Shown here in pieces: positions 1-5,538 of a DNA stretch of 5,767 nucleotides. The notes under the pieces are model-generated. The model had not been told where the DNA came from and searched no databases. It saw only the letters and a program-made list of their open reading frames with translations. The DNA lies in assembly GCA_902478705.1 (NCBI GenBank), contig CABSMB010000100.1, positions 1 to 5,767 on the forward strand, given 5' to 3'. Numbering within the stretch: the stretch's first letter is position 1; each line of letters starts with the position of its first letter. The translations under genes were made by a program, and so were the position numbers. The stretch comes from an uncultured Collinsella sp. GTDB taxonomy: Bacteria > Actinomycetota > Coriobacteriia > Coriobacteriales > Coriobacteriaceae.

Positions 1-1314
1 CTCTTTAAGGAAGCCAAGTCCCAGGCCCCGTCGATTATCTTTATCGATGAGATCGATGCCGTGGGACGTCAGCGCGGAGCCGGCTTGGGCGGCGGTCACG
101 ACGAGCGCGAGCAGACGCTCAACCAGCTGCTGGTCGAGATGGACGGTTTTGAGGAGAGCGAGTCGGTCATCCTGATCGCCGCGGCCAACCGTCCTGACAT
201 TCTGGATCCGGCACTGCTGCGCCCCGGCCGTTTTGACCGTCAGGTTACGGTCGACCGTCCGGACGTGAAGGGCCGCGAGCAGATCTTGCGCGTGCATGCC
301 GAGAACAAGCCGATGGACGAGGACGTGAAGTTTGAGAAGCTCGCCCAGATGACCGTTGGCTTTACCGGCGCCGACCTGGCGAACCTGCTTAACGAGGCTG
401 CGCTCCTGGCTGCCCGCCGCCATCGTTCCGTGATCTCGATGGATGAGGTCGAGGAATCGATGGAGCGCGTGATCGCCGGACCGCAGCGCAAGGGTCGCGT
501 GATGACCGAGGCCGAGCGCACCACGATTGCCTACCACGAGAGCGGCCACGCCCTGGTGGGCCATATCCTGGAGCACTCCGATCCGGTCCACAAGATCTCG
601 ATTGTCAGCCGCGGCCAGGCCCTGGGCTATACGCTGCAGCTGCCGCAGGAGGACCACTTCCTCAAGACCAAGAACGAGATGCTCGACGAGCTCGCCGTGT
701 TCTTGGGCGGCCGCGTTGCCGAGGAACTCATGTGCGACGACATCACGTCGGGCGCGAGCAACGACCTGGAGCGCGCGACCAAGATGGCGCGCGAGATGGT
801 TACGCGTCTGGGCATGAGCGAGGAGCTGGGCACGCAAGTGTTTGGCGAGGCGCAGCATCAGGTATTCCTGGGCCGCGATTACGCCGATCACCAGGATTAC
901 TCCGAGGAGACGGCGCGTCGCATCGACATCGAGGTCCAGCGCATTATGCGTGAGGCCCATCGCCGTGCGGTCGAGATTTTGGATGCCCGTCGCGATCAGC
1001 TCGATCTGATGGCCAAGGTGCTGCTTGAGCGCGAGACCGTTGAAGGCGACGCCGTGAACGCCCTGCTCGACAACGAGTGGGATGCCTACCTTGAGCGCGA
1101 GGGCGATATCCTGGCGGCCAAGGAGGAGCGCAATGCCAAGGCGGCTGGCATGCCGACCAAGAAGCGCGCGCCTCGTATGAGCGAGGAGGAGCTGGCGGCC
1201 GATGCCGCGGCATTTGCGCAGGCGGCTATGCAGGAGGATGCCGAAGTCGCATCCGATGATGCCGGCGATGACCGTGCCGCCAATGCCGGTGCCGACACCG
1301 ACGCCGATAAATAG
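1..1314 (+). CDS. ftsH: ATP-dependent zinc metalloprotease FtsH (5' end missing)
   Basis: This is the C-terminal 437 residues of FtsH, the membrane-anchored AAA+ protease that unfolds and degrades damaged membrane proteins and short-lived cytosolic regulators. The frame is open from base 1, so the true start, the two membrane segments and Walker A (by comparison with E. coli FtsH roughly 235-240 residues) lie outside the window. In fragment numbering, Walker B FIDEID is at 14-19, the second region of homology with NRPD and the arginine fingers of RPGRFDR is at about 63-80, and the M41 zinc site HESGH is at 179-183 (bases 535-549). The third zinc ligand is the Asp of SGASND, residue 255. After the protease domain comes a basic patch (381-392) and a roughly 45-residue tail rich in Ala, Asp and Glu, which is probably disordered. 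Stop TAG is followed by an intrinsic terminator, so ftsH ends its transcript here. Identity is very secure. Confidence 0.98.
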   Translation, partial: LFKEAKSQAPSIIFIDEIDAVGRQRGAGLGGGHDEREQTLNQLLVEMDGFEESESVILIAAANRPDILDPALLRPGRFDRQVTVDRPDVKGREQILRVHAENKPMDEDVKFEKLAQMTVGFTGADLANLLNEAALLAARRHRSVISMDEVEESMERVIAGPQRKGRVMTEAERTTIAYHESGHALVGHILEHSDPVHKISIVSRGQALGYTLQLPQEDHFLKTKNEMLDELAVFLGGRVAEELMCDDITSGASNDLERATKMAREMVTRLGMSEELGTQVFGEAQHQVFLGRDYADHQDYSEETARRIDIEVQRIMREAHRRAVEILDARRDQLDLMAKVLLERETVEGDAVNALLDNEWDAYLEREGDILAAKEERNAKAAGMPTKKRAPRMSEEELAADAAAFAQAAMQEDAEVASDDAGDDRAANAGADTDADK

Positions 1315-1325
1315 CCTTTGTGGCG

Positions 1326-1364
1326 AAAGCCTCTGCGGGGAAACCTGCGGAGGCTTTTTCTTTT
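1326..1364 (+). terminator. Intrinsic terminator after ftsH
   Basis: The arms at 1326-1339 and 1344-1357 pair over about 14 bp with two G-U pairs, close on a GAAA tetraloop and run into a T tract (TTTTTCTTTT). It starts 11 bases after the ftsH stop codon. This is a textbook Rho-independent terminator on the + strand. Confidence 0.93.
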
Positions 1365-1383
1365 GAGCGATATGGGGCCATCT

Positions 1384-1443
1384 GTTGATTGGGGACAGAC
1401 TTAAATGAGCGTTTTCACGCATTTAAGTCTGTCCCCAATCAAC
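1384..1443. repeat. Perfect 24-bp inverted repeat, GGGGACAGAC-type palindrome
   Basis: Bases 1384-1407 are the exact reverse complement of 1420-1443, with a 12-base spacer that can add a 3-bp CGT/ACG stem. The arm contains GGGGACAGACTTAAATG. There is no T tract after it, and it follows a complete terminator, so it is not needed to end ftsH. From memory, palindromes with a GGGGACAGAC core recur in many bacterial genomes and are often linked to REP-associated Y1 transposases. I infer a non-autonomous REP-like element; no transposase is visible here. The pairing itself is certain, the origin is not. Confidence 0.85.
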
Positions 1444-1484
1444 GCCCAATTAACATTGCTGCGGCACTTTGCTCGACTAAAGCG

Positions 1485-1490
1485 TACAAT
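1485..1490 (+). promoter_or_regulatory. Probable -10 box of the aminotransferase gene
   Basis: TACAAT, preceded by GCG, lies 24 bases before the start codon, which would give a leader of about 17-18 bases carrying the ribosome binding site. No good -35 hexamer stands 16-18 bases upstream. The same GTACAAT string occurs in front of two other genes in the window, which supports its use as a -10 box. Confidence 0.5.
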
Positions 1491-1502
1491 AGCGCCTATG
1501 CG

Positions 1503-1510
1503 AAAGGGGA
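1503..1510 (+). promoter_or_regulatory. Ribosome binding site fixing the aminotransferase start
   Basis: AAAGGGGA ends four bases before ATG 1515. The frame is open upstream to a TTG at 1389, but that codon lies inside the palindrome, upstream of the likely promoter, has no ribosome binding site and would add 42 residues unlike the family. ATG 1515 is therefore preferred. Confidence 0.75.
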
Positions 1511-1514
1511 ACAG

Positions 1515-2699
1515 ATGATCAACGAAACTATGTATGCTCGCGGTGCGGAAAGCTCCATCATCCGTGAGATCTTTAGCTATGGTCTTGAGCGCAAGGCACA
1601 GATCGGTGCGGAAAACGTATTCGATTTTTCGCTGGGCAACCCGAGTGTTCCGGCGCCCGCTGCCGTGGCGGAGTCCATTAAGAAGGCCTTGGAGCTGCCG
1701 AGTGACCAGCTGCACGGCTACACTCCCGCACCGGGCCTGCCGCAATGTCGAGCAGCTGTCGCCGAATCGCTCAACCGTCGCTTTGGCACGAGCTATGAGG
1801 GCAAGGACGTCTTTATGACGGTGGGCGCCGCGGCTTCGCTCACCTGCACGCTCAACGCCGTTACAAACCCGGGCGACGAGGTTATTGTTATCGCTCCGTA
1901 CTTTCCGGAGTATCGCGTGTGGATTGAGAAGGCCGGCTGTACGTGTGTCGAGGCGCCTGCCGATGAAGACACGTTCCAGCTGAGCGTGGACAACGTGCTC
2001 AAGGCGATCAGCGATAAGACGGCGGCCGTCATTATCGATTCGCCCAACAACCCGACTGGTGCCGTTTATACGCGCGACACGCTGACGCGACTGGCCAGTG
2101 TTTTGCGCGAGGTCAACGCTAAACGCGATCCCGAGAATCCGATTATGCTCATCTCGGATGAGCCGTACCGCGAGATCGTGTACGGTGCCGAGGTGCCTTG
2201 GGTGCCCTCGATCTACGAGAACACCGTTGTGTGCTACTCGTATTCTAAGTCGCTGTCGCTGCCGGGTGAGCGCGTTGGCTGGATCTTGGTTCCCAACACC
2301 AATCCGCAGGCTGCGCGTCTGATGCCGGCTGTTGCGGGTGCTGCCCGTACGCTGGGTTTTGTATGTGCACCGGCGCTCTTCCAGCGCGTGATTATCGATT
2401 GCATCGATGAGCCGAGCGATATCGAGGCCTATGCTCGCAACCGCACGGCGCTTACCGACGCCTTGGCGGACTACGGCTATACCTATGTTGAGCCGGACGG
2501 TGCTTTCTACCTGTGGGTGAAGGCACTCGAGCCCGATGCGAATGCGTTTTGCGAGCGCGCAAAGAAGTATGAGTTGCTTGCGGTTCCCTCGGACAGCTTT
2601 GGTATGCCGGGCTGGTTCCGCCTGGGCTATTGCGTGAGTTACGAAACGATCATCAATTCGCTACCCGCTTGGAAACAGTTGGCGGACGAGTATCGTTAA
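1515..2699 (+). CDS. PLP-dependent aminotransferase, class I/II (aspartate aminotransferase-like)
   Basis: The 394-residue protein is a cytosolic fold-type I aminotransferase that moves an amino group between an amino acid and a 2-oxo acid through pyridoxal phosphate. The motifs appear in order: SLGNPSVPAP near 39-48, the phosphate-side loop GAAAS at about 104-108, the ring-stacking region APYFPEY around 127-133, SPNNPTG (176-182, cofactor Asn), ISDEPY with Asp215 and Tyr218, the Schiff-base lysine Lys245 in SYSKSLSLPGER, and the substrate-carboxylate arginine Arg369 in WFRLGYC. Length matches the family. It closely resembles clostridial proteins named pyridoxal phosphate-dependent or aspartate aminotransferase, but the sequence alone does not fix the amino acid substrate. 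The gene seems to stand alone: it has its own promoter, and 165 non-coding bases follow it. It is intact. Confidence 0.93.
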   Translation: MINETMYARGAESSIIREIFSYGLERKAQIGAENVFDFSLGNPSVPAPAAVAESIKKALELPSDQLHGYTPAPGLPQCRAAVAESLNRRFGTSYEGKDVFMTVGAAASLTCTLNAVTNPGDEVIVIAPYFPEYRVWIEKAGCTCVEAPADEDTFQLSVDNVLKAISDKTAAVIIDSPNNPTGAVYTRDTLTRLASVLREVNAKRDPENPIMLISDEPYREIVYGAEVPWVPSIYENTVVCYSYSKSLSLPGERVGWILVPNTNPQAARLMPAVAGAARTLGFVCAPALFQRVIIDCIDEPSDIEAYARNRTALTDALADYGYTYVEPDGAFYLWVKALEPDANAFCERAKKYELLAVPSDSFGMPGWFRLGYCVSYETIINSLPAWKQLADEYR

Positions 2700-2721
2700 A
2701 AGTAAAGCGCTCTGCCTACAA

Positions 2722-2737
2722 TGTTTTACGTGAAACG
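2722..2737. promoter_or_regulatory. parS-like palindrome (candidate ParB site)
   Basis: TGTTTTACGTGAAACG matches the bacterial chromosomal parS consensus TGTTTCACGTGAAACA at 14 of 16 positions. The right half-site ACGTGAAAC is perfect, and the left has T for C at position 6. It is intergenic, as many parS sites are not required to be but often are. A single degenerate copy may be chance, and the altered C is normally conserved, so confidence that it is functional is modest. Confidence 0.4.
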
Positions 2738-2764
2738 GGGTTTGGTGTTAAGCCGGACCCCGTT
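2734..2764 (+). terminator. Hairpin after the aminotransferase gene, possible weak terminator
   Basis: Arms 2734-2745 and 2753-2764 pair over 12 bp (two G-U pairs) around a 7-base loop. The downstream tract is only TTGTCATGG, so intrinsic termination would be weak. It begins 35 bases after the stop codon and is the only stem-loop in the gap. It could also be a processing site or mRNA 3'-end protector. Confidence 0.35.
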
Positions 2765-2797
2765 GTCATGGACGTTGTGTCGTTGGGATGGAGTGGT

Positions 2798-2827
2798 TTT
2801 ACGACTATCGAAGGCTATGCGTACAAT
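2798..2827 (+). promoter_or_regulatory. Probable promoter of the PHP phosphatase gene
   Basis: TTTACG (2798-2803) and TACAAT (2822-2827) are separated by 18 bases. Transcription would start near 2834, leaving a leader of about 30 bases with AAGGAGA at 2854-2860, four bases before the start codon. The -35 is a partial match to consensus; the -10 repeats the GTACAAT pattern seen elsewhere in the window. Confidence 0.5.
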
Positions 2828-2864
2828 GAATATAAGCGACGGCCATGCCAGATAAGGAGACCCG

Positions 2865-3686
2865 ATGCCCTACCTGCTTTCTTGTGACATTCACACCCAT
2901 ACGATGTTCTCTGCGCATGCATATTCGACCATTGAGGAGAATGTGTACTGGGCGGCAGAGCGTGGTCTGCAGGTGCTCGGATCTGCCGACCATCTGAGCT
3001 CTATGGTTACGGCTTGCCCTAATGACCTGCGCAGTTATCAGTTCTTTATCAACCAGAATATCTGGCCGCGCATTTGGAGCGGCGTGCTGGTGCTGCGTGG
3101 TGCCGAGGCCGATATCGTTTCACTGGACGGAAGCCTGTTTGGCGAGGACACTCCTGTCACGCTCAATATCGCCGGCGATTCGTACGGCCGCCCGCATTCG
3201 CTGTTCGATTTGGTTACGCGCAATTTGGATTATTTGGTGGCAAGCGTGCATAATCCGCAGCTCGCTGAAGGCGCGACGCTGGCCCAGACGACCGAGATGT
3301 ATATCAATGCCCTGGAGCACCCCAAGGTGTTCATGCTGGGCCACGCGGGTCGCGCCGGTGTTCCCTTTGATATCGATGAGGTGCTGCTGGCGGCCAAAGC
3401 CAAGCACAAGATCATTGAGATCAACAACCATAGTCTTGAGCACGGTGCCGACACTGAGCATTGGGCCGTATGCCGCAAGATTGCCGAGCGCTGCGCCGAG
3501 CTGGGCGTGGGTATTGGTGTGTCGACCGATGCCCACATTGGTATGGCCATTGGCAAGCTCGAGCACGCCCGCAAGTTGCTCGACGAGATTCACTTCCCGC
3601 TGGACCTGATCGTGACGCGCGACCGCGAGACGCTGCTGCGCGAGATGGCGGCAGCCGGCGTGTGTGACCTGCGCAAGGGGATGTAG
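2865..3686 (+). CDS. PHP-domain metal-dependent phosphatase, YcdX family
   Basis: This 273-residue cytosolic protein is a PHP-family hydrolase that most resembles E. coli YcdX, a trinuclear-metal phosphatase of uncertain natural substrate. All nine ligands expected from YcdX are present: His10, His12 and His18 (DIHTHT...SAHAYST), His43 (SADHL), Glu81 (RGAEADI), His129 (SVHNP), His160 (LGHAGR), and Asp222 and His224 (STDAHIG). EINNHS at 185-190 is also typical. Compared with YcdX there is an extra stretch of roughly 20 residues between the glutamate ligand and His129 (about 92-115). A strong ribosome binding site supports ATG 2865. It has its own promoter and is followed by a terminator, so its neighbours say little about substrate. 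A histidinol-phosphatase role is less likely given the close YcdX pattern. The family is clear; the substrate is unknown. Confidence 0.92.
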   Translation: MPYLLSCDIHTHTMFSAHAYSTIEENVYWAAERGLQVLGSADHLSSMVTACPNDLRSYQFFINQNIWPRIWSGVLVLRGAEADIVSLDGSLFGEDTPVTLNIAGDSYGRPHSLFDLVTRNLDYLVASVHNPQLAEGATLAQTTEMYINALEHPKVFMLGHAGRAGVPFDIDEVLLAAKAKHKIIEINNHSLEHGADTEHWAVCRKIAERCAELGVGIGVSTDAHIGMAIGKLEHARKLLDEIHFPLDLIVTRDRETLLREMAAAGVCDLRKGM

Positions 3687-3706
3687 CGAAGTTCATAAGC
3701 CAAGCG

Positions 3707-3740
3707 AAGGGGGCAGTCCAGACGGGCCGCCCCCTTTCTT
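3707..3740 (+). terminator. Intrinsic terminator after the PHP gene
   Basis: AAGGGGGC (3707-3714) pairs with GCCCCCTT (3729-3736). Inside, GTCC and GGGC pair around an AGAC loop, and the stem runs into TTTCTT. It begins 20 bases after the stop codon. On the - strand the same hairpin sits beyond the stop of the convergent methyltransferase gene but lacks a T tract, so it should mainly serve the + strand. Confidence 0.88.
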
Positions 3741-3751
3741 GTGCCGGTGGA

Positions 3752-5200
3752 TTAGCGGCGCTCGAGGACCGCGACGGTCTCGGTGTGGTCGGTATGAGGG
3801 AACATGTCGACCGGCGTGATCTTGAGCAGGCGATAGCCACCGTCGAGGAGCTGGTGCAGGTCGCGCTCTTGGGTGGCGGGATTGCAGCTGATATAGGTGA
3901 TGCGGCGCGGCTTAAGTACGCAGGCCGCCTCAAGAAACTCGGGCGTGGAGCCGGCGCGCGGCGGGTCGATGGAAAGGACGTCGACGCGCTCGTTGTTATC
4001 GACGGCATCTAGGATGTAGTCGGTGGCGTCGTCGGCCATAAACCAAGCGCTGCGGGTGAGGCCGTTGAGCTCGGCATTGCGACGTGCGTCGGCAATGCCC
4101 GCTGGGTTGCGCTCCACGCCGAGCAGCATAATGCCGACGCCTCTGTCCTGGGCATCCTTCGCGGCGCATAGACCGATGGTGCCGCTGCCGCAGTAAGCGT
4201 CCATAAGAATGTCACCCTGCTGCAGGTCCATGCCGTCAATCGCGAGCTGATAGAGCAGCTCGGTCTGCTGCGGATTGGTCTGATAGAACGCGGTAGGGGA
4301 GATATCGAATTCGCAACCGAGCAGTTGGTCGCGCATACACTCGGCGCCACAGACGATACGAGTCTCCTCACCCAAGATGGCGTTACCGGGACGGCCGTTG
4401 ATATTTTGGGCAACGGTGACGATATGCGGATCGAGCGCCGCGACGGCTTCAAAGAACTCCCGTGCATGCGGTAAGTCACGTTGGGCAGTCACGAGCGTAA
4501 CCATAACCTGGTCGGTACGCCAACCGCAGCGGACGATGGCATAGCGAAGCAAACCAAGATGCTTGTCCTCATTAAAGGCGGGAATATGCAGCCGCTCAGC
4601 TTCGCGTGCGATGCCGTTGAGAATCTGACGGGCACCCGGCGCCTCGACAGGACACTCGGGTACGGCAACGATCTTGTGCGTGCCGCGCTCAAAGAAACCG
4701 CAACGGACAGTGCCCTCCCTACCGGGAGCAAAGGGAGTGGTAGCCTTATGACGAAAGCCACGTGGCGCAGGATATTTGCCCGGGTCGCCCAGGGTGACAC
4801 CCATACCGCGAATAGGGTCAACGGCGATACCCCCACGCTCACAAAGCGAAGCAAAAAGCTCCTCCATAGCAGCTTGCTTAGCTGCCAACTGCTTTTTATA
4901 AGGACGATTGAGCGCCGTGCACCCACCGCAAGATTTCATGATCGAACAGGGAGACTTGGGGTCCGCAGCCTTGCGTGCAGACGAAACCGGATCATTATGC
5001 GGGCGCTTGGAGTGAGCCTGGGACGCCTTATCCCCGCTCCGACGAGAGCCGGGACGCTTGGCCTTAGCCTTGCCCTTGACCGACTTACCCTTCGCATCCT
5101 GAGACGACTTTGATTTCTTGGAAGATTTCTCCTCCTTCAACCCCTCAGCCGCCTCCACCAAAGCACGACGAGCCCTACGCTCCGCACGAGATTCTGCCAT
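3752..5200 (-). CDS. RumA/RlmD-type (RlmC, RlmD or RlmCD) RNA uracil-C5 methyltransferase
   Basis: This 482-residue, SAM-dependent enzyme should methylate carbon 5 of uridine in structured RNA, most likely 23S rRNA. Cysteines 85, 91 and 94 (CX5CGGC) with Cys183 (PECPV) form the 4Fe-4S site typical of RlmC/RlmD and absent from TrmA. The catalytic part has FYQTNPQQ at 305-312, the SAM motif DAYCGSGTIGL at 334-344, Glu363 in GVERN, Asp412 in DPPRAG, the nucleophile Cys439 in SCNPATQ, and the base Glu474 in HTDHTE. Residues 1-84 are not a TRAM domain but a low-complexity, Lys/Arg/Ser-rich tail, probably a disordered RNA-binding extension. ATG 5200 follows GTGGGG with a 7-base gap. The gene is convergent with the PHP gene, 65 bases between stops. 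The target (U1939, U747 or both) cannot be told from sequence. Confidence 0.94.
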   Translation of the reverse strand: MAESRAERRARRALVEAAEGLKEEKSSKKSKSSQDAKGKSVKGKAKAKRPGSRRSGDKASQAHSKRPHNDPVSSARKAADPKSPCSIMKSCGGCTALNRPYKKQLAAKQAAMEELFASLCERGGIAVDPIRGMGVTLGDPGKYPAPRGFRHKATTPFAPGREGTVRCGFFERGTHKIVAVPECPVEAPGARQILNGIAREAERLHIPAFNEDKHLGLLRYAIVRCGWRTDQVMVTLVTAQRDLPHAREFFEAVAALDPHIVTVAQNINGRPGNAILGEETRIVCGAECMRDQLLGCEFDISPTAFYQTNPQQTELLYQLAIDGMDLQQGDILMDAYCGSGTIGLCAAKDAQDRGVGIMLLGVERNPAGIADARRNAELNGLTRSAWFMADDATDYILDAVDNNERVDVLSIDPPRAGSTPEFLEAACVLKPRRITYISCNPATQERDLHQLLDGGYRLLKITPVDMFPHTDHTETVAVLERR

Positions 5201-5239
5201 GAATTAACCCCACTAATTTATAAATTTAAAGCCACAAGC

Positions 5240-5245
5240 ATTGTA
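5240..5245 (-). promoter_or_regulatory. Probable -10 box of the methyltransferase gene
   Basis: Read on the - strand this is TACAAT preceded by GG, 39 bases before the start codon. The hexamer 17 bases upstream (TATCGT) is a poor -35. An alternative reading uses TATAAA at 5222-5217 as the -10, which would leave a leader of only about 10 bases. The first is preferred for leader length and because GTACAAT recurs in the window. Confidence 0.42.
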
Positions 5246-5309
5246 CCGTGCCAAGCCAACAGACGATATGCAAGCGGTTTATTGGTATCAGTGATAGGTA
5301 CAACGATGA

Positions 5310-5446
5310 TTGCCCGCTGGGCTCCGGGGCGGGGGTTAAGTTTATCGCGAGTTCCGCACGAACAGGAGGCCACTTAATGTGGCCTCCGTCGTGAGCAGGA
5401 CTGTAGAGCGGGAAACTTAACCCCCGACCCGGAGCCCAGCGGGCAA
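5310..5446. repeat. 137-base long inverted-repeat element (MITE- or REP-like)
   Basis: Bases 5310-5343 are the reverse complement of 5413-5446 with one mismatch in 34 (G5329 against A5427). The interior keeps folding: CGC/GCG (5346-5348 with 5408-5410), AGT/ACT and CC/GG next, CACGA/TCGTG (5357-5361 with 5389-5393), and a perfect 9-bp stem GGAGGCCAC/GTGGCCTCC (5365-5373 with 5379-5387) with loop TTAAT. The whole stretch is thus one long imperfect hairpin. It has no convincing reading frame, no T tract and no obvious target-site duplication. It ends 8 bases before the -35 of the next gene. The structure is certain; whether it is a mobile element, a structured RNA or a regulatory cruciform is open. 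Confidence 0.88.
5365..5387. repeat. Apical 9-bp stem of the long hairpin
   Basis: GGAGGCCAC and GTGGCCTCC pair perfectly around TTAAT at the tip of the 137-base element. It would be the most stable local fold on either strand, but no T run follows it on either side, so it is not a standard terminator. Confidence 0.75.
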
Positions 5447-5454
5447 ACCCTCCC

Positions 5455-5483
5455 TTGTACTCCATCTCACTAAAGTGTATGAT
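5455..5483 (+). promoter_or_regulatory. Promoter of the substrate-binding lipoprotein gene
   Basis: TTGTAC (5455-5460) and TATGAT (5478-5483) are 17 bases apart. The -10 matches consensus at five of six positions and the -35 only at TTG. Transcription would start near 5490, giving a leader of about 50 bases. A CACT-AA-AGTG palindrome fills 5468-5477, in the spacer directly against the -10, where a bound repressor would block polymerase. Confidence 0.6.
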
Positions 5484-5521
5484 TCTGAACGTTACATGAC
5501 TCACTTTACCTAACTAAAGTG
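5468..5521 (+). promoter_or_regulatory. TAAAGTG repeat cluster, candidate operator
   Basis: TAAAGTG occurs at 5471-5477 and 5515-5521, and inverted (CACTTTA) at 5502-5508. The latter two form a 7-bp inverted repeat with a 6-base spacer, just before the ribosome binding site; the two direct copies are 44 bases apart, near four helical turns. One copy sits in the promoter spacer and the others in the leader. I do not recognise the regulator. The inverted pair could also fold as a small leader hairpin next to AAGGGGGA. Confidence 0.45.
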
Positions 5522-5538
5522 CCATCAAGGGGGATACC

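Noticed and set aside
1389..1514. Upstream TTG start that would add 42 residues to the aminotransferase
   Set aside because: It lies inside the palindrome, upstream of the probable promoter, with no ribosome binding site, whereas ATG 1515 has a good one and gives the normal family length.
2768..2887. Small open frame of 39 codons beginning ATG 2768
   Set aside because: It has no ribosome binding site, spans the PHP promoter and overlaps the PHP gene start in another frame. The protein has no recognisable feature.
3022..3609. A long + strand frame inside the PHP gene, and antisense frames over the same stretch
   Set aside because: They are out of frame with a fully conserved PHP protein, and are rich in Arg, Ser, Cys and Trp in the way of shifted GC-rich frames.
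4481..5113. A 210-codon + strand open frame opposite the methyltransferase gene
   Set aside because: It lies fully antisense to a gene with complete catalytic motifs, and its translation resembles no family. It is a reverse-frame shadow.
5310..5446. Riboswitch or T-box leader for the binding-protein gene
   Set aside because: The probable promoter at 5455-5483 lies downstream of the foldback, so the element would not be in the leader. No T-box or known aptamer core was recognised.
5301..5455. Target-site duplication flanking the long inverted repeat
   Set aside because: The bases just outside the arms (ending GATGA on the left, starting ACCCT on the right) do not match, so no duplication can be claimed.
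5226..5504. A 92-codon open frame on the - strand across the gap between the methyltransferase and the lipoprotein gene
   Set aside because: It runs straight through both arms of the long hairpin and across the + strand promoter, shows no recognisable motif and has unlikely composition. The open frame is best explained by high GC content.
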